Assembly (NCBI RefSeq): GCF_014861395.1
Contig: NZ_RRYV01000019.1
Coordinates: 1-39,025, forward strand
Reading direction: 5' to 3'
From: Psychrobacter sp. FME13
Lineage (GTDB): Bacteria; Pseudomonadota; Gammaproteobacteria; Pseudomonadales; Moraxellaceae
DNA: 39,025 nt
Made by a program: the position numbers and the translations under genes. Shown piece after piece: positions 1-8,815 of this stretch. Below the pieces are notes generated by a model. It searched no databases. It saw only the letters and a program-made list of their open reading frames with translations, and was not told the DNA's origin. How positions within the stretch are numbered: position 1 is the first letter of the stretch; the number at the start of each line of letters is the position of its first letter.

Positions 1-428
1 CTTTTACATCAATTATGGCTACGTCTGATGCCAGCATACTTTTTAGAACACCACCGGATTTCAATCATCTTGCCATTTATTTTTCGCATCAAAGGTATAT
101 GGCCGTAATTTTTGCTATCAATACTGGCGAGTGCGCTAGCCGGGTAAGCTTCACCCGTAAAGACCATATTGGCGGGAATAGGTAGTATCACCGCCATATC
201 CCTAATGTCTTTGTCTAGTGCATTGGTATAAGTTGCTTTGTATTGAACGATGGTGCCAGTGGGTGCGGTGCGTATCGGTATATAGCTGGTTTAACCTTCA
301 GCATCCTTCATCACTTTGGTTGCTGTTAGTGTCATCTTTAATGCATTATTAGCCTGAGCAGTATTTAATAAAAATATCGATGCTAAACTTGTTAATACAG
401 CACCACGTAAAATATCAAAACCTTTCAT
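1..428 (-). pseudogene. Broken DUF11-like secreted protein gene (5' part)
   Basis: Read leftward, an ATG at 428 follows a good ribosome binding site (AAGGAACACGAT before ATG) and opens a signal peptide (MKGFDILRGAVLTSLASIFL, likely cleaved after AQA). The frame then meets a TAA at 291-293, codon 46, and continues in the same frame as IPIRTAPTGTIVQYKATYTN to a stop at 9-11. That downstream text resembles DUF11/TIGR01451-type repeat proteins of Moraxellaceae, in which a short beta-sandwich follows a signal peptide. Near residue 125 the frame probably also shifts: after EIRW the neighbouring frame gives GVLKSMLASDVAIIDVK, which suits the end of such a domain and stays open to the window edge. 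One nonsense codon is seen directly; the frameshift and family are inference. The product is probably not made unless the stop is read through. Confidence 0.6.
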
Positions 429-527
429 ATCGTGTTCCTTGCATAACATACATTGTTACTATTCATACAATCCCGTTTTGTGCATCTTAATATAGGTATT
501 TGTAGTTCAGCAATAGGGCGCTAGTCT

Positions 528-699
528 AGGGCATGTCCTTAATTCAATCGATAGTTATCTAAATGGGTTAAAAATAGCTAAATCTTGCCAAACGGCGTCA
601 AATAGCTGACTAATATCTCGATATTATCTGCGCTATTTTCCTTGTTTGACGGCAATTTATCTCATTTTTATCACCATTTCTAAAATGAGGACACGCCCT
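528..699. mobile_element. Family A MITE, complete copy (172 bp)
   Basis: The element starts AGGGCATGTCCTTAATTCAA and ends in the inverse of AGGGCGTGTCCTCATTTTAG, so the two ends form an imperfect terminal inverted repeat. CTAG stands across both boundaries (526-529 and 698-701), which would fit a short target duplication overlapping the ends. The interior is itself largely palindromic: TTGCCAAACGGCGTC on the left faces TTGACGGCAA on the right, around a centre near AATATCTCGATATT. There is no coding capacity. This is the layout of a miniature inverted-repeat element moved by a transposase in trans, probably of the IS5 family judged by its termini. Partial copies of its ends occur at 10839, 13891 and 25853. 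Confidence 0.7.
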
Positions 700-1047
700 A
701 GTAAGGATAAGCGTTTTTGAGTGTAACAAAAAAAATATAAAAATCTATAATGAATAAGATAGGTTGCGTGTTGAGGTCACCGAATGGCAGAGTTTCGATT
801 TGATACAGTCTAAATTTAGACACTTTATCAATGACTTTATTCTAACCAAATTTATTGAGAGAAGTGTTGCTCTTGTTAGCGATTAAGCACTCTATTTGTA
901 TTCAAATGCAATGTAGTTTTAATGTAGGACTTGTGGAACTCAGACATGGACAAATTAAAAGTATTTATTGCAGCAGTGCATTGTTGATTATGAAGAAGTA
1001 AAGATTTACTAAGGCATATAAGCAGCCAAACCAGTATTACTTTATGA

Positions 1048-1218
1048 CTATATCTTAGGTGTTGTCGAGTAGGTAGCAGTTGCAGGCAGGTTCAAAGAGT
1101 TAGCTTTTGCATTAATAGTGACTAATATAGCCATAATAAAAATAGCAGCAGTTGTGATGGCAAACATGAGCGTAGAGCCGGAGTAATATTTGCAGCCACG
1201 AATTTGACTTTTTTGCAT
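1048..1218 (-). CDS. Small membrane or secreted peptide, 56 aa
   Basis: A 56-codon frame runs leftward from an ATG at 1218 with a clear AGGAAG ribosome binding site four bases upstream. The peptide starts MQKSQIRGCKYYSGSTLMFA, carries one hydrophobic stretch at about residues 16-36 (FAITTAAIFIMAILVTI) and then INAKANSLNLPAT. It could be a single-span peptide with its N-terminus inside, or a signal peptide cut after AKA leaving about 17 residues. It stands alone between a MITE and a stretch with no gene, and no family was recognised. The support is the binding site and the sensible membrane segment; comparison with other genomes is lacking. Confidence 0.45.
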   Translation of the reverse strand: MQKSQIRGCKYYSGSTLMFAITTAAIFIMAILVTINAKANSLNLPATATYSTTPKI

Positions 1219-1830
1219 TTAACTTCCTGAAATAATATTCACTGTAACAACAGTTCTGCTATATAAAAGACGAAATTTATTATATCTGTATGATAAGGAT
1301 TTTATGGTTTAGCCCATAGCTAAAAAAGATGAAAGGTGTGATTAAGCGATAAAATGTCATGCTGTAAAACAGTTAACAGTAGTAAGACCAAAGACATGTT
1401 ATTTTAGTAAATATTTACTTAGCAACTAATCATTATTTATTTAAAAAATACTTGTCATATTACCATTTCTCTACAGCTATAAACATCTATGTCAGAAGAG
1501 CCTATAATGAAGAGTTATTATCATCTGATAATTGACTGTAGAGGCCAAAGGCAACTTTGCCTTTATTATCTAGCTGTTCCATTTATAAGGAATAAGAGAC
1601 ACTGCTGTTTTCTTTTTGATTGGTTATGTTGGGCAGCTATCTATTATGCAGCGACTATGTTTATGAAGCCGTTAAATACAGCCCTATAAACCTAACCTGT
1701 GAAATGTCATTTCTTAAAATTAACAAGGAAGTCATTGAGCAAACGATTTATGTAAGACAGTATTGATTGATACTTGATTTAATAACTCCCTGCCACTATG
1801 CAGGGCTGACTGATAAAAAAGGACAATAAG
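1219..1830. other. Gene-poor region and leader upstream of aceE
   Basis: About 610 bases contain no convincing gene. A 66-codon frame at 1489-1689 has no ribosome binding site and an unlikely composition rich in Cys, Trp and Tyr. A possible sigma70 promoter facing aceE is TAAACA at 1480-1485 and TATAAT at 1503-1508, 17 bases apart; the -35 box is poor. A hairpin at 1788-1805 (CCCTGC, six-base loop, GCAGGG) sits just before the aceE ribosome binding site (AAAAGGACAATAAG) and has no following T-run, so it would be a leader structure rather than a terminator. Confidence 0.35.
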
Positions 1831-4632
1831 ATGAACTATTATAAGGATGCTGATAGCACCGAAACACAGGAATGGCTGCAAGCCTTTGAGTCTGTACTCA
1901 AACATGCGGACAAAGATCGTGCTCAGTTTTTGCTAAAAGCTCTATACAACATGGCGGTTCAAGAAGGACTGCCATTCAATCGTTTGGATACCGCTTATAT
2001 AAATACGATCGCGGTCGAAGATGAAGCGATGTATCCTGGTGATTTGACCATTGAGCGTAAAATTCGTGCTTTGATTCGTTACAATGCATTGGCCATGGTG
2101 ATGCGTGCGAACAAAAATGATGATGACTTGGGTGGTCATTTGGCGACATTTGCCTCTAGTGCAACGCTTTATGAAACTGGTTTTAACCATTTCTTCCGTG
2201 CGGCTAGTGATCATTTCGGTGGTGATATGATTTATTACCAAGGTCACTCAGCGCCAGGTATCTATGCTCGCTCTTATTTAGAAGGTCGCTTGACTGAAGA
2301 TCAGCTCGATAATTTCCGTCGTGAAGTCGGTGGTAAAGGTTTATCAAGCTATCCTCATCCATATTTAATGCCGGATTATTGGCAGTTCCCAACGGTATCG
2401 ATGGGACTTGGTCCAATCATGTCTATTTATCACGCCCATGTACATCGTTATATGGAAAACCGTGGGCTGTTGGAAAAAGAAGGCCGTAAAATTTGGACAT
2501 TCTTAGGCGATGGTGAAACTGATGAGCCAGAAAGCTTAGGAGCGATCTCTCTTGCTGGCCGTGAGAAACTGGATAACTTAATTTGGGTCGTCAACTGTAA
2601 TTTGCAGCGTCTTGATGGTCCGGTACGTGGTAATGAGAAAATCATCCAAGAGCTAGAATCTGTATTCCGCGGTGCAGGTTGGCGAGTAATTAAAGTTATT
2701 TGGGGTGGTAAGTGGGACAGTCTACTAGCCAATGACCATACAGGTGTGTTGAAACAGCGTATGGAAGAAGTGGTTGATGGTGAGTATCAGTTATATGAAG
2801 CCCGTACGCCTGAATTTACTCGCAAGCACTTTTTCAACAAGTACCCAGAGCTAGAAGAAATGGCTAATGCGTTATCTGATGAAGATATATCACGCCTAAA
2901 CCGTGGTGGTCATGATCCAATGAAGGTATATGCTGCCTTTAGTGAAGCTATGAAAACCAAAGGTCAGCCAACCGTTGTCTTGGTCAAAACTGTGAAAGGT
3001 TACGGCTTATCTACTCAAACACAAGCTGTCAATAAGTCACATCAGATTAAGAAACTGGATCAAGAAGCTTTGATGTATTTCCGTGATCGTTTTGATCTGC
3101 CATTTACCGACGAACAGCTAGAGACTCTACCATTCTACCGCCCTGAAGAAGGTTCAGCGGAGATGAAGTATCTCAAAGGTCGTCGAGAAGCATTGGGTGG
3201 TCACTTGCCTAATCGCCGTAGTGGCCATATTCCATTGAATATCCCTGAGCTATCGATTTTTGATCGAGTACTAAAAGGTAGTAATGGCAAAGAACAATCC
3301 ACCACGATGATGTTTGTACGTTTATTGTCAGCAATGCTAAAGAATAAAGACATTCAAGATCGTGTTGTACCAATCGTACCTGATGAAGCACGTACTTTTG
3401 GTTTGGAAGGTATGTTCCGTCAATTAGGCATTTACTCAGCTGTTGGTCAAAAGTATACGCCTGAAGATAGCGAAGCGTTAATGGGCTACAAAGAAGCTAT
3501 TGATGGTCACATGTTAGAAGAAGGCATCAATGAAGCAGGCGCCATGAGTACTTGGATTGCATTGGCAACCAGTTACTCTGTAAACGCATTACCGATGATT
3601 CCGATGTATATTTATTACTCCATGTTCGGTTTCCAACGTGTGGGTGATTTGGCTTGGGCAGCAGGTGATTGTCAAGCACAAGGTTTCTTGTTAGGGGCTA
3701 CGGCTGGTCGTACAACGCTGAATGGCGAAGGCTTACAGCATCAAGATGGCCACTCACAAATTCTATTCAATGTCGTACCAAACTGTGTCAGCTATGATCC
3801 TTGCTTTGGTTATGAGCTAGCAGTCGTTATGCATGATGGGCTACGCCGTATGTATGGTGAAGGCGAACGCGTTTATTATTACTTGACGTTGATGAACGAA
3901 AACTACGAGCAACCTGCTATGCCAGAAGGTGCTGAAGAAGGTATCAAACGTGGTATGTACCTGCTTGAAGATAATGGCTCAACGCAAGTACAGCTATTGG
4001 GCTCTGGTGTTATCTTACGCGAAGTACAAAAAGCGTCACAGATTCTAAAAGATGAGTTCAATATCACCTCCAATGTTTGGAGTGTGACTAGCTTCAACGA
4101 GCTGACTCGTGACGGCATGGTTTGTGATGATTACAACCGTCTACATCCAATGGAAGAAGAGAAAGTGCCTTGGGTTACAGAGCAGTTGGCACCGCACGAA
4201 GGTATCGTGGTTGCAGCGACCGATTATATGCGCAACTATTCTGAGCAAATCCGTGCTTGGTTGCCAGACAACCGTCCTTATACCACTTTGGGTACTGATG
4301 GTTATGGTCGTTCTGATACGCGTGAAAACCTACGCAGCTTCTTCAACGTTGATGCTGCACACATTGTGGTGGCAACGCTGAAACGTCTAGCTGATGAAGG
4401 TGAAGTTGAGATGCGTTTGGTGAAAGACGCGATTTCAAGCTTAGACATTGATGTGGATCATCCACCTGCATGGCAACAACAGTCTTATTATGATCATTCT
4501 CCAGATGCACCAGCACCAGGTAATGTAAACCCAAATCCGGTACCTGAGTTTATCGCTGAAGACGATGATGAAATCAGTAATGAAAATCAAGCGGATGCAA
4601 ATTTACCGAATAATGGTGATGTCAAAGAATAA
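1831..4632 (+). CDS. aceE: Pyruvate dehydrogenase E1 component (homodimeric type)
   Basis: This is the thiamine-diphosphate enzyme that decarboxylates pyruvate and passes the acetyl group to the lipoyl arm of E2 in the cytoplasmic pyruvate dehydrogenase complex. The cofactor motif is visible as GDG at residues 226-228 and NCN at 255-257 within NLIWVVNCNLQRLDGPVRGN. The whole chain reads as the single-polypeptide alpha2-type E1. At 933 residues it exceeds the E. coli enzyme (887), mainly through an acidic, Asn/Asp-rich C-terminal tail (EFIAEDDDEISNENQADANL). The start is supported by AAAAGGACAATAAG. aceF follows after 25 bases, so the two form an operon. No pdhR-type regulator or lpd gene is adjacent, so E3 must be encoded elsewhere. 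Confidence 0.97.
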   Translation: MNYYKDADSTETQEWLQAFESVLKHADKDRAQFLLKALYNMAVQEGLPFNRLDTAYINTIAVEDEAMYPGDLTIERKIRALIRYNALAMVMRANKNDDDLGGHLATFASSATLYETGFNHFFRAASDHFGGDMIYYQGHSAPGIYARSYLEGRLTEDQLDNFRREVGGKGLSSYPHPYLMPDYWQFPTVSMGLGPIMSIYHAHVHRYMENRGLLEKEGRKIWTFLGDGETDEPESLGAISLAGREKLDNLIWVVNCNLQRLDGPVRGNEKIIQELESVFRGAGWRVIKVIWGGKWDSLLANDHTGVLKQRMEEVVDGEYQLYEARTPEFTRKHFFNKYPELEEMANALSDEDISRLNRGGHDPMKVYAAFSEAMKTKGQPTVVLVKTVKGYGLSTQTQAVNKSHQIKKLDQEALMYFRDRFDLPFTDEQLETLPFYRPEEGSAEMKYLKGRREALGGHLPNRRSGHIPLNIPELSIFDRVLKGSNGKEQSTTMMFVRLLSAMLKNKDIQDRVVPIVPDEARTFGLEGMFRQLGIYSAVGQKYTPEDSEALMGYKEAIDGHMLEEGINEAGAMSTWIALATSYSVNALPMIPMYIYYSMFGFQRVGDLAWAAGDCQAQGFLLGATAGRTTLNGEGLQHQDGHSQILFNVVPNCVSYDPCFGYELAVVMHDGLRRMYGEGERVYYYLTLMNENYEQPAMPEGAEEGIKRGMYLLEDNGSTQVQLLGSGVILREVQKASQILKDEFNITSNVWSVTSFNELTRDGMVCDDYNRLHPMEEEKVPWVTEQLAPHEGIVVAATDYMRNYSEQIRAWLPDNRPYTTLGTDGYGRSDTRENLRSFFNVDAAHIVVATLKRLADEGEVEMRLVKDAISSLDIDVDHPPAWQQQSYYDHSPDAPAPGNVNPNPVPEFIAEDDDEISNENQADANLPNNGDVKE

Positions 4633-4657
4633 TAATCATAAGACAAGGAGATAACCC

Positions 4658-6373
4658 ATGGATATTAAAGCCCCAGATTTGGGTGTTGATAGCGCTGAAG
4701 TCAGCGAAATTATGGTAGAAGTTGGTGATGTTATCGCAAAAGATGACAACATCGTGTTATTAGAATCAGACAAGGCATCGGTAGAAGTACCAAGCTCTGC
4801 TGCTGGCAAAGTCACCAAAATTAGTATTGCTGTTGGTGACCAAGTTAGTGAAGGCATGGTACTGATAGAGCTTGAGAGTGATGAAGGTACTGCCGAAACA
4901 GCAGCGGTAACCAGTAGTGACTCTTCTAGCGATGAGCCTGCTGAAAGTGAACGCGCTCCAGAAAGCCAAGCGGTTGAAGAGAGTCAGACTGAGGAAGCTG
5001 ATGACAGCAGTAGTGATGAGCCTGCAGCAGCGGCTACTTATGCCTTGCCAGATTTAGGTGTGGATGAGGCACAAGTTGCTGAAATCATGGTTAGTGTTGG
5101 CGATACTGTTAATGCAGATGAATCGATTTTATTGATTGAATCTGATAAAGCTTCAGTCGAAGTGCCTGCACCTGTGTCAGGTACGGTCGAGAAGATTTTG
5201 GTTCAAGCTGGTGACATGGTTGCCAACGGTCAAGATTTCATTGTGATTGTAGGTAATGCACCTGCTGCTAAAAAAGCCAGTACAGAGACCTCTAAACCAA
5301 AAGCGCCTACATCAGAGCAACCAAAAGCTGAGAAAGCAGCGGCTGATACTGTTGCAAGCGAACCAAAGCAAGCAACAAAATCGTCAACGCCTACTACAGC
5401 TGCTAGCAATAAAAATGACAAGCTGACAGAAGCCCAAGTAAATGAAAAGCTAGTCGATGTCTATGCAGGTCCAGCTGTACGTAAGCTGGCACGTCAGTTA
5501 GGTGTGGATATCACGAAAGTGAGCGGTTCGGCACTGAATGATCGTATTCTAAAAGAAGATTTGTTTGCGCATGTTAAAGAAAGTCTAAGCACTCAAAAAG
5601 CGGCACCTGCTAGTGGCAATGTGGCTACTTCAAGCCTGCCAACATTACCAGACATGAGTAATACCGAGATTTGGGGTGAAACATCGGCGCAAGATCTTAG
5701 CCGTCTACAGAAGGTCTCGATACCTCAACTCAATTACAATACATTGTTGCCGCAAGTAACGCAGTTCGATTTGTCTGACATCACTGAGACCGAAAAACTA
5801 CGTGGCGAGTTAAAAGGCGGTATGAAAGCAGAAGGTATTGGCTTTACTATTTTAGCCTTCGTGGTCAAAGCGACTGCTTATGCGTTAACCCAACATCCAC
5901 GCTTTAACAGTCACTTAAGTGATGACAATACTCAAGTTATCTTGCGTAAAAGTGTCAATATGGGTATCGCAGTGGCAACAGATGATGGCCTCATTGTACC
6001 TGTTATCAAAAACGTACAAGACAAGGGTCTGAAGCAAATTGCTATTGAGATTGGCGAGTTGGCAGTTAAAGCTCGTGATAAGAAGCTCAGCACTAAAGAT
6101 TTACAAGGGGCGAGTTTCACCATATCGAGCCAAGGTAACTTGGGCGGTACGGCATTTACACCATTAGTAAACTGGCCGCAAGTAGGTATTTTAGGGGTGT
6201 CAGAAGCGAGTATGCAGCCACGTTGGGATGCTAAGAAGCAAAGCTTTGAGCCACGTTTGATGCTACCGTTATCACTGTCTTATGATCATCGTGTGATTAA
6301 TGGAGCAGATGCTGCAGTATTTACGCGTTATATTGCAACGTTACTGGCGGATCCACGTCGTATTTTGCTATAA
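4658..6373 (+). CDS. aceF: Dihydrolipoamide acetyltransferase, E2 of pyruvate dehydrogenase
   Basis: This E2 core protein takes the acetyl group from E1 on a swinging lipoyl arm and transfers it to CoA. Two lipoyl domains are visible, each with ESDKASVEVP; the lipoylated lysines are K39 and K164. Long Ala/Pro/Ser/Glu-rich linkers separate them. An E3/E1-binding domain covers about residues 267-306 (VYAGPAVRKLARQLGVDITK), and the catalytic domain fills the last 240 residues, with DHRVINGAD near the end (H544). Two lipoyl domains is one fewer than in E. coli AceF. The ribosome binding site is AAGGAGATAACCC. It is the second gene of the aceEF operon and is followed by two hairpin terminators. 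Confidence 0.97.
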   Translation: MDIKAPDLGVDSAEVSEIMVEVGDVIAKDDNIVLLESDKASVEVPSSAAGKVTKISIAVGDQVSEGMVLIELESDEGTAETAAVTSSDSSSDEPAESERAPESQAVEESQTEEADDSSSDEPAAAATYALPDLGVDEAQVAEIMVSVGDTVNADESILLIESDKASVEVPAPVSGTVEKILVQAGDMVANGQDFIVIVGNAPAAKKASTETSKPKAPTSEQPKAEKAAADTVASEPKQATKSSTPTTAASNKNDKLTEAQVNEKLVDVYAGPAVRKLARQLGVDITKVSGSALNDRILKEDLFAHVKESLSTQKAAPASGNVATSSLPTLPDMSNTEIWGETSAQDLSRLQKVSIPQLNYNTLLPQVTQFDLSDITETEKLRGELKGGMKAEGIGFTILAFVVKATAYALTQHPRFNSHLSDDNTQVILRKSVNMGIAVATDDGLIVPVIKNVQDKGLKQIAIEIGELAVKARDKKLSTKDLQGASFTISSQGNLGGTAFTPLVNWPQVGILGVSEASMQPRWDAKKQSFEPRLMLPLSLSYDHRVINGADAAVFTRYIATLLADPRRILL

Positions 6374-6402
6374 ACTCAACGATATAATAGTACTGGTTCA
6401 AG

Positions 6403-6430
6403 AAAGGCTATCTACGGATAGCCTTTTCTA
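6403..6430 (+). terminator. Terminator after aceF
   Basis: A ten-base stem, AAAGGCTATC (6403-6412) with GATAGCCTTT (6417-6426), closes a TACG tetraloop and runs into a T-rich stretch. It lies 30 bases after the aceF stop codon. Confidence 0.8.
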
Positions 6431-6465
6431 TTGATACAATTGTCATTTTATTAAATGATAAAGAT

Positions 6466-6495
6466 AAAAAAGCCAGCTTAATAGCTGGCTTTTTT
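6466..6495. terminator. Bidirectional terminator between aceF and ompW
   Basis: AAAAAAGCCAGCT (6466-6478) pairs perfectly with AGCTGGCTTTTTT (6483-6495) around a TAAT loop. Having A6 on one side and T6 on the other, it can stop transcripts from both aceF and the convergent ompW gene. Confidence 0.85.
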
Positions 6496-6513
6496 ATTCA
6501 TGACATTAGTACA

Positions 6514-7146
6514 TTAGAAGCTTTTTACATAAGCAACACCATATACCCAAGGACTGATATCTACTTCGCCGAGGTTCTCACCATTTAGACTGACGTCTGA
6601 TTCGATGTCGATATAGCGTGCATCAATACGGAAGGCGTCTGTTGACGTCAATGGGAAGTCAACACCGATATGGCCAGCAACACCTACACTATCATCAATA
6701 TCTAAATCAGCTGCATCACCTGTATATAGCTTTTCTTTAAAGAACGTAGTGTAGTTAACACCAACACCGACAAAAGGTTTGATGTTCATCGGCATATTGT
6801 CATAGTCGAAGTGATATTGTAAAGATAGGGTTGGGGGTAAGTGTTGAGTTTCGCCTTCAATTGTGTCGCCATCAGCAGTTGTTAAGGTAATGTCATGATT
6901 GAATGGAATCGCTGCCAATAATTCAACACCAACATTATTAGCGATGAAGTACTCACCAGTAAGTGTTGGGCGCGCATCGCCGCCAACATCAACAGAGAGT
7001 GCACCATCTGCAAGAGTACCATTGTCACTCTTAGGGTCTACATAGTGTGCACCAGCAGCGATAGACCAAGAGCCAGCAGGCACAGCAAAAGCAGTGGTCA
7101 TCGTAAGTGCAGTAGCAGCGGCTAAAACTAGGGATTGTAGTTTCAT
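6514..7146 (-). CDS. ompW: OmpW-family outer membrane protein
   Basis: OmpW proteins are small eight-stranded outer membrane beta-barrels with a hydrophobic channel for small apolar molecules. The 210-residue product begins with a signal peptide (MKLQSLVLAAATALTMTTAF, cut after AFA at residue 21), then GSWSIAAGAHYVDPKSDNG, typical of the first strand, and ends VYGVAYVKSF with the terminal Phe expected for BAM-dependent insertion. The ATG at 7146 is preferred to one five codons earlier because GAGGAA lies eight bases before it. The gene is monocistronic, with its own promoter (7257-7285) and a strong shared terminator downstream. OmpW genes often respond to oxygen or iron, but no clear FNR or Fur site was made out. 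Confidence 0.93.
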   Translation of the reverse strand: MKLQSLVLAAATALTMTTAFAVPAGSWSIAAGAHYVDPKSDNGTLADGALSVDVGGDARPTLTGEYFIANNVGVELLAAIPFNHDITLTTADGDTIEGETQHLPPTLSLQYHFDYDNMPMNIKPFVGVGVNYTTFFKEKLYTGDAADLDIDDSVGVAGHIGVDFPLTSTDAFRIDARYIDIESDVSLNGENLGEVDISPWVYGVAYVKSF

Positions 7147-7256
7147 CGTTTGGTTCCTCAATGTGAGAGATTATGGGTCAGTTTCTAATGAGGGATAACA
7201 TTAGTCACGGATACACAATGTTATGATTATTGATTAACCTGTAACATTATAGCTCT

Positions 7257-7285
7257 ATTATAATACAAATCCGCTTTAACTGTAA
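7257..7285 (-). promoter_or_regulatory. Probable sigma70 promoter of ompW
   Basis: On the minus strand TTACAG (7280-7285) and a perfect TATAAT (7257-7262) are separated by 17 bases, placing the transcript start about 100 bases before the ompW start codon. Confidence 0.55.
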
Positions 7286-7393
7286 GGTTTTAAACGTATA
7301 TTCAATTCTTTTATTTCATAAGCTACAATAAGAATTGTTTATGCGTCATTTATTGTATAAATGATGATGGTATAAAAATAGGCGTAATATATT

Positions 7394-7621
7394 ATGATCG
7401 GCTATTGTAGTAATTCTCCTCTGCGCTGTAAACATGCGCGTTCTATGAAAATGTTGAATCGTATAGATTCTTGTTGTCCAGAGTGCAGTCTATTTCTACT
7501 GCCGGCACAAGATGTCAGTCAGCAACTACATGCTGATGAGCAGTTCTTACAATTCGCTATGATGGCAATTGTTTTTACATTATTTACGGTAGTTTATATT
7601 TATTATTTAGACTTTATATAA
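7394..7621 (+). CDS. Small Cys-rich, single-span membrane protein (75 aa)
   Basis: The product has an N-terminal cytoplasmic-looking part with cysteines at 5, 12, 27, 28 and 31; C5-x6-C12 with C28-x2-C31 could hold one zinc ion as a small ribbon. A hydrophobic segment follows at about residues 54-73 (FAMMAIVFTLFTVVYIYYLD), leaving almost nothing beyond it, so this is a tail-anchored layout. An AGGCG sequence about eight bases before ATG is a fair ribosome binding site. It lies 116 bases before the K+ channel gene in the same direction. The channel also ends in a CPHC pair. No function is recognised; the spaced cysteine pairs and hydrophobic anchor favour a real gene. Confidence 0.7.
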   Translation: MIGYCSNSPLRCKHARSMKMLNRIDSCCPECSLFLLPAQDVSQQLHADEQFLQFAMMAIVFTLFTVVYIYYLDFI

Positions 7622-7737
7622 TAACTTACCGTATTGTCTAACCAGTATTGATTTTCACTACGAGCAGTACTCTTAGAGCGCTATACTGTTCAGTATATTA
7701 CTAATATAAGACCGGTGTTTCACCGCATAGGGATGGC

Positions 7738-8721
7738 ATGCTACTTCAATATATACGGCGCTTACGTATTTTTGTTTATAATATTTTGCAGAATGAGGAG
7801 CATGATACGCTCTTTAGTCGTTATGTTGATTATTTTTTGATACTTCTCATCATGACCAATGTGGCCGCAGTTATTGCAGAGTCAGTTGATACTTGGTACT
7901 ACCCTTATCAAGACTATTTTACATGGTTTGAAAACTTTTCAATTGTGGTGTTTTCTATCGAATATCTACTGCGCTTGTGGAGCGTTGCTGAAGTTAAGCC
8001 AGATGGTATGACTTGGCGACAGCGATGGAATTGGCTAAAAAGTCCGTCTGCAATGATTGATTTGATTGCTATCATTCCTGCATTTCTGAATTTCTTTGTC
8101 TCTATTGATTTACGTTTCTTACGTATTCTGCGTTTATTTCGTATTCTCAAACTCACGCGCTATTTTGCTTCTTTACGTATTTTGTTAGTGGTTATCAGTA
8201 AAGAAAAAGGCTCGTTCCAAGCTGTCATCTTTATTTTGATTATTATGATCGTAACCGCATCTAGTGGTATTTATTTGGTAGAAAACCATGCCCAGCCAGA
8301 AGAGTTTGAGTCGATACCCAAAGCAATGTGGTGGGCGGTAGTTACGCTAACAACAGTGGGTTATGGTGATGTCACGCCCATTACTAATGCTGGTAAAATA
8401 CTGGGTGCAGTTATTACTATTTTAGGTGTGGGTCTAGCAGCACTACCTGCCGGTATTCTCGCGACCGGTCTAGCAAATGAGCTTGCTCAACGTCGTGAAG
8501 AGCTTGAACAGCACTTTCGAGAGCAGCTAATCGATAGTGATTTTGATTTGGTACAGAATCAGATGATGGTTGATAAGATTCGTCGCAAGTTAGGCTTGGA
8601 TAAAGAGCAAGCGCAAAATATTGTCTTGCAAGTATTACGTGAGCAAGCATTGGAACGCCGTGAAAAAGCAGTTGAAGTACGACAAAAGAATTTTTGCCCG
8701 CATTGCGGTGAGCCGTTGTAA
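7738..8721 (+). CDS. Voltage-gated-type potassium channel subunit (6 TM)
   Basis: This is a six-helix cation channel subunit for the inner membrane. Segments can be placed as S1 about 31-49, S2 62-80, S3 105-121, S4 125-140, S5 157-182 and S6 222-244. S4 has regularly spaced arginines (LRFLRILRLFRILKL), as in a voltage sensor, and the selectivity filter TVGYGD is at residues 206-211. No RCK/TrkA-N domain follows. Instead there is a charged, probably coiled-coil region (QRREELEQHFREQL onward) and a terminal CPHCGEPL, half of a zinc-ribbon motif that four subunits together could complete. Length, 327 residues, is usual for bacterial Kv-like channels. A hairpin at 8710-8732 overlaps the stop codon but has no T-run. 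Confidence 0.9.
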   Translation: MLLQYIRRLRIFVYNILQNEEHDTLFSRYVDYFLILLIMTNVAAVIAESVDTWYYPYQDYFTWFENFSIVVFSIEYLLRLWSVAEVKPDGMTWRQRWNWLKSPSAMIDLIAIIPAFLNFFVSIDLRFLRILRLFRILKLTRYFASLRILLVVISKEKGSFQAVIFILIIMIVTASSGIYLVENHAQPEEFESIPKAMWWAVVTLTTVGYGDVTPITNAGKILGAVITILGVGLAALPAGILATGLANELAQRREELEQHFREQLIDSDFDLVQNQMMVDKIRRKLGLDKEQAQNIVLQVLREQALERREKAVEVRQKNFCPHCGEPL

Positions 8722-8815
8722 AGCAGCGGCTCTCGGAGATAGTGTTCTTTTTGCCATTTCATTGTTGATGATAGAGGCTTAGAGTGACTAAGCTGACTAT
8801 TTTGAGTGTTTGATG

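Noticed and set aside
9..197. 62-codon frame read as a separate gene
   Set aside because: It is the in-frame continuation of the broken gene starting at 428, with no ribosome binding site of its own.
1489..1689. 66-codon frame upstream of aceE
   Set aside because: No ribosome binding site, unusual Cys/Trp/Tyr-rich composition, and a TATAAT inside its start that could be promoter sequence.
4109..4381. 90-codon frame inside aceE
   Set aside because: Alternative frame of a conserved enzyme; composition is not protein-like.
8710..8732. Terminator after the K+ channel gene
   Set aside because: A nine-base hairpin overlaps the stop codon, but no T-run follows.
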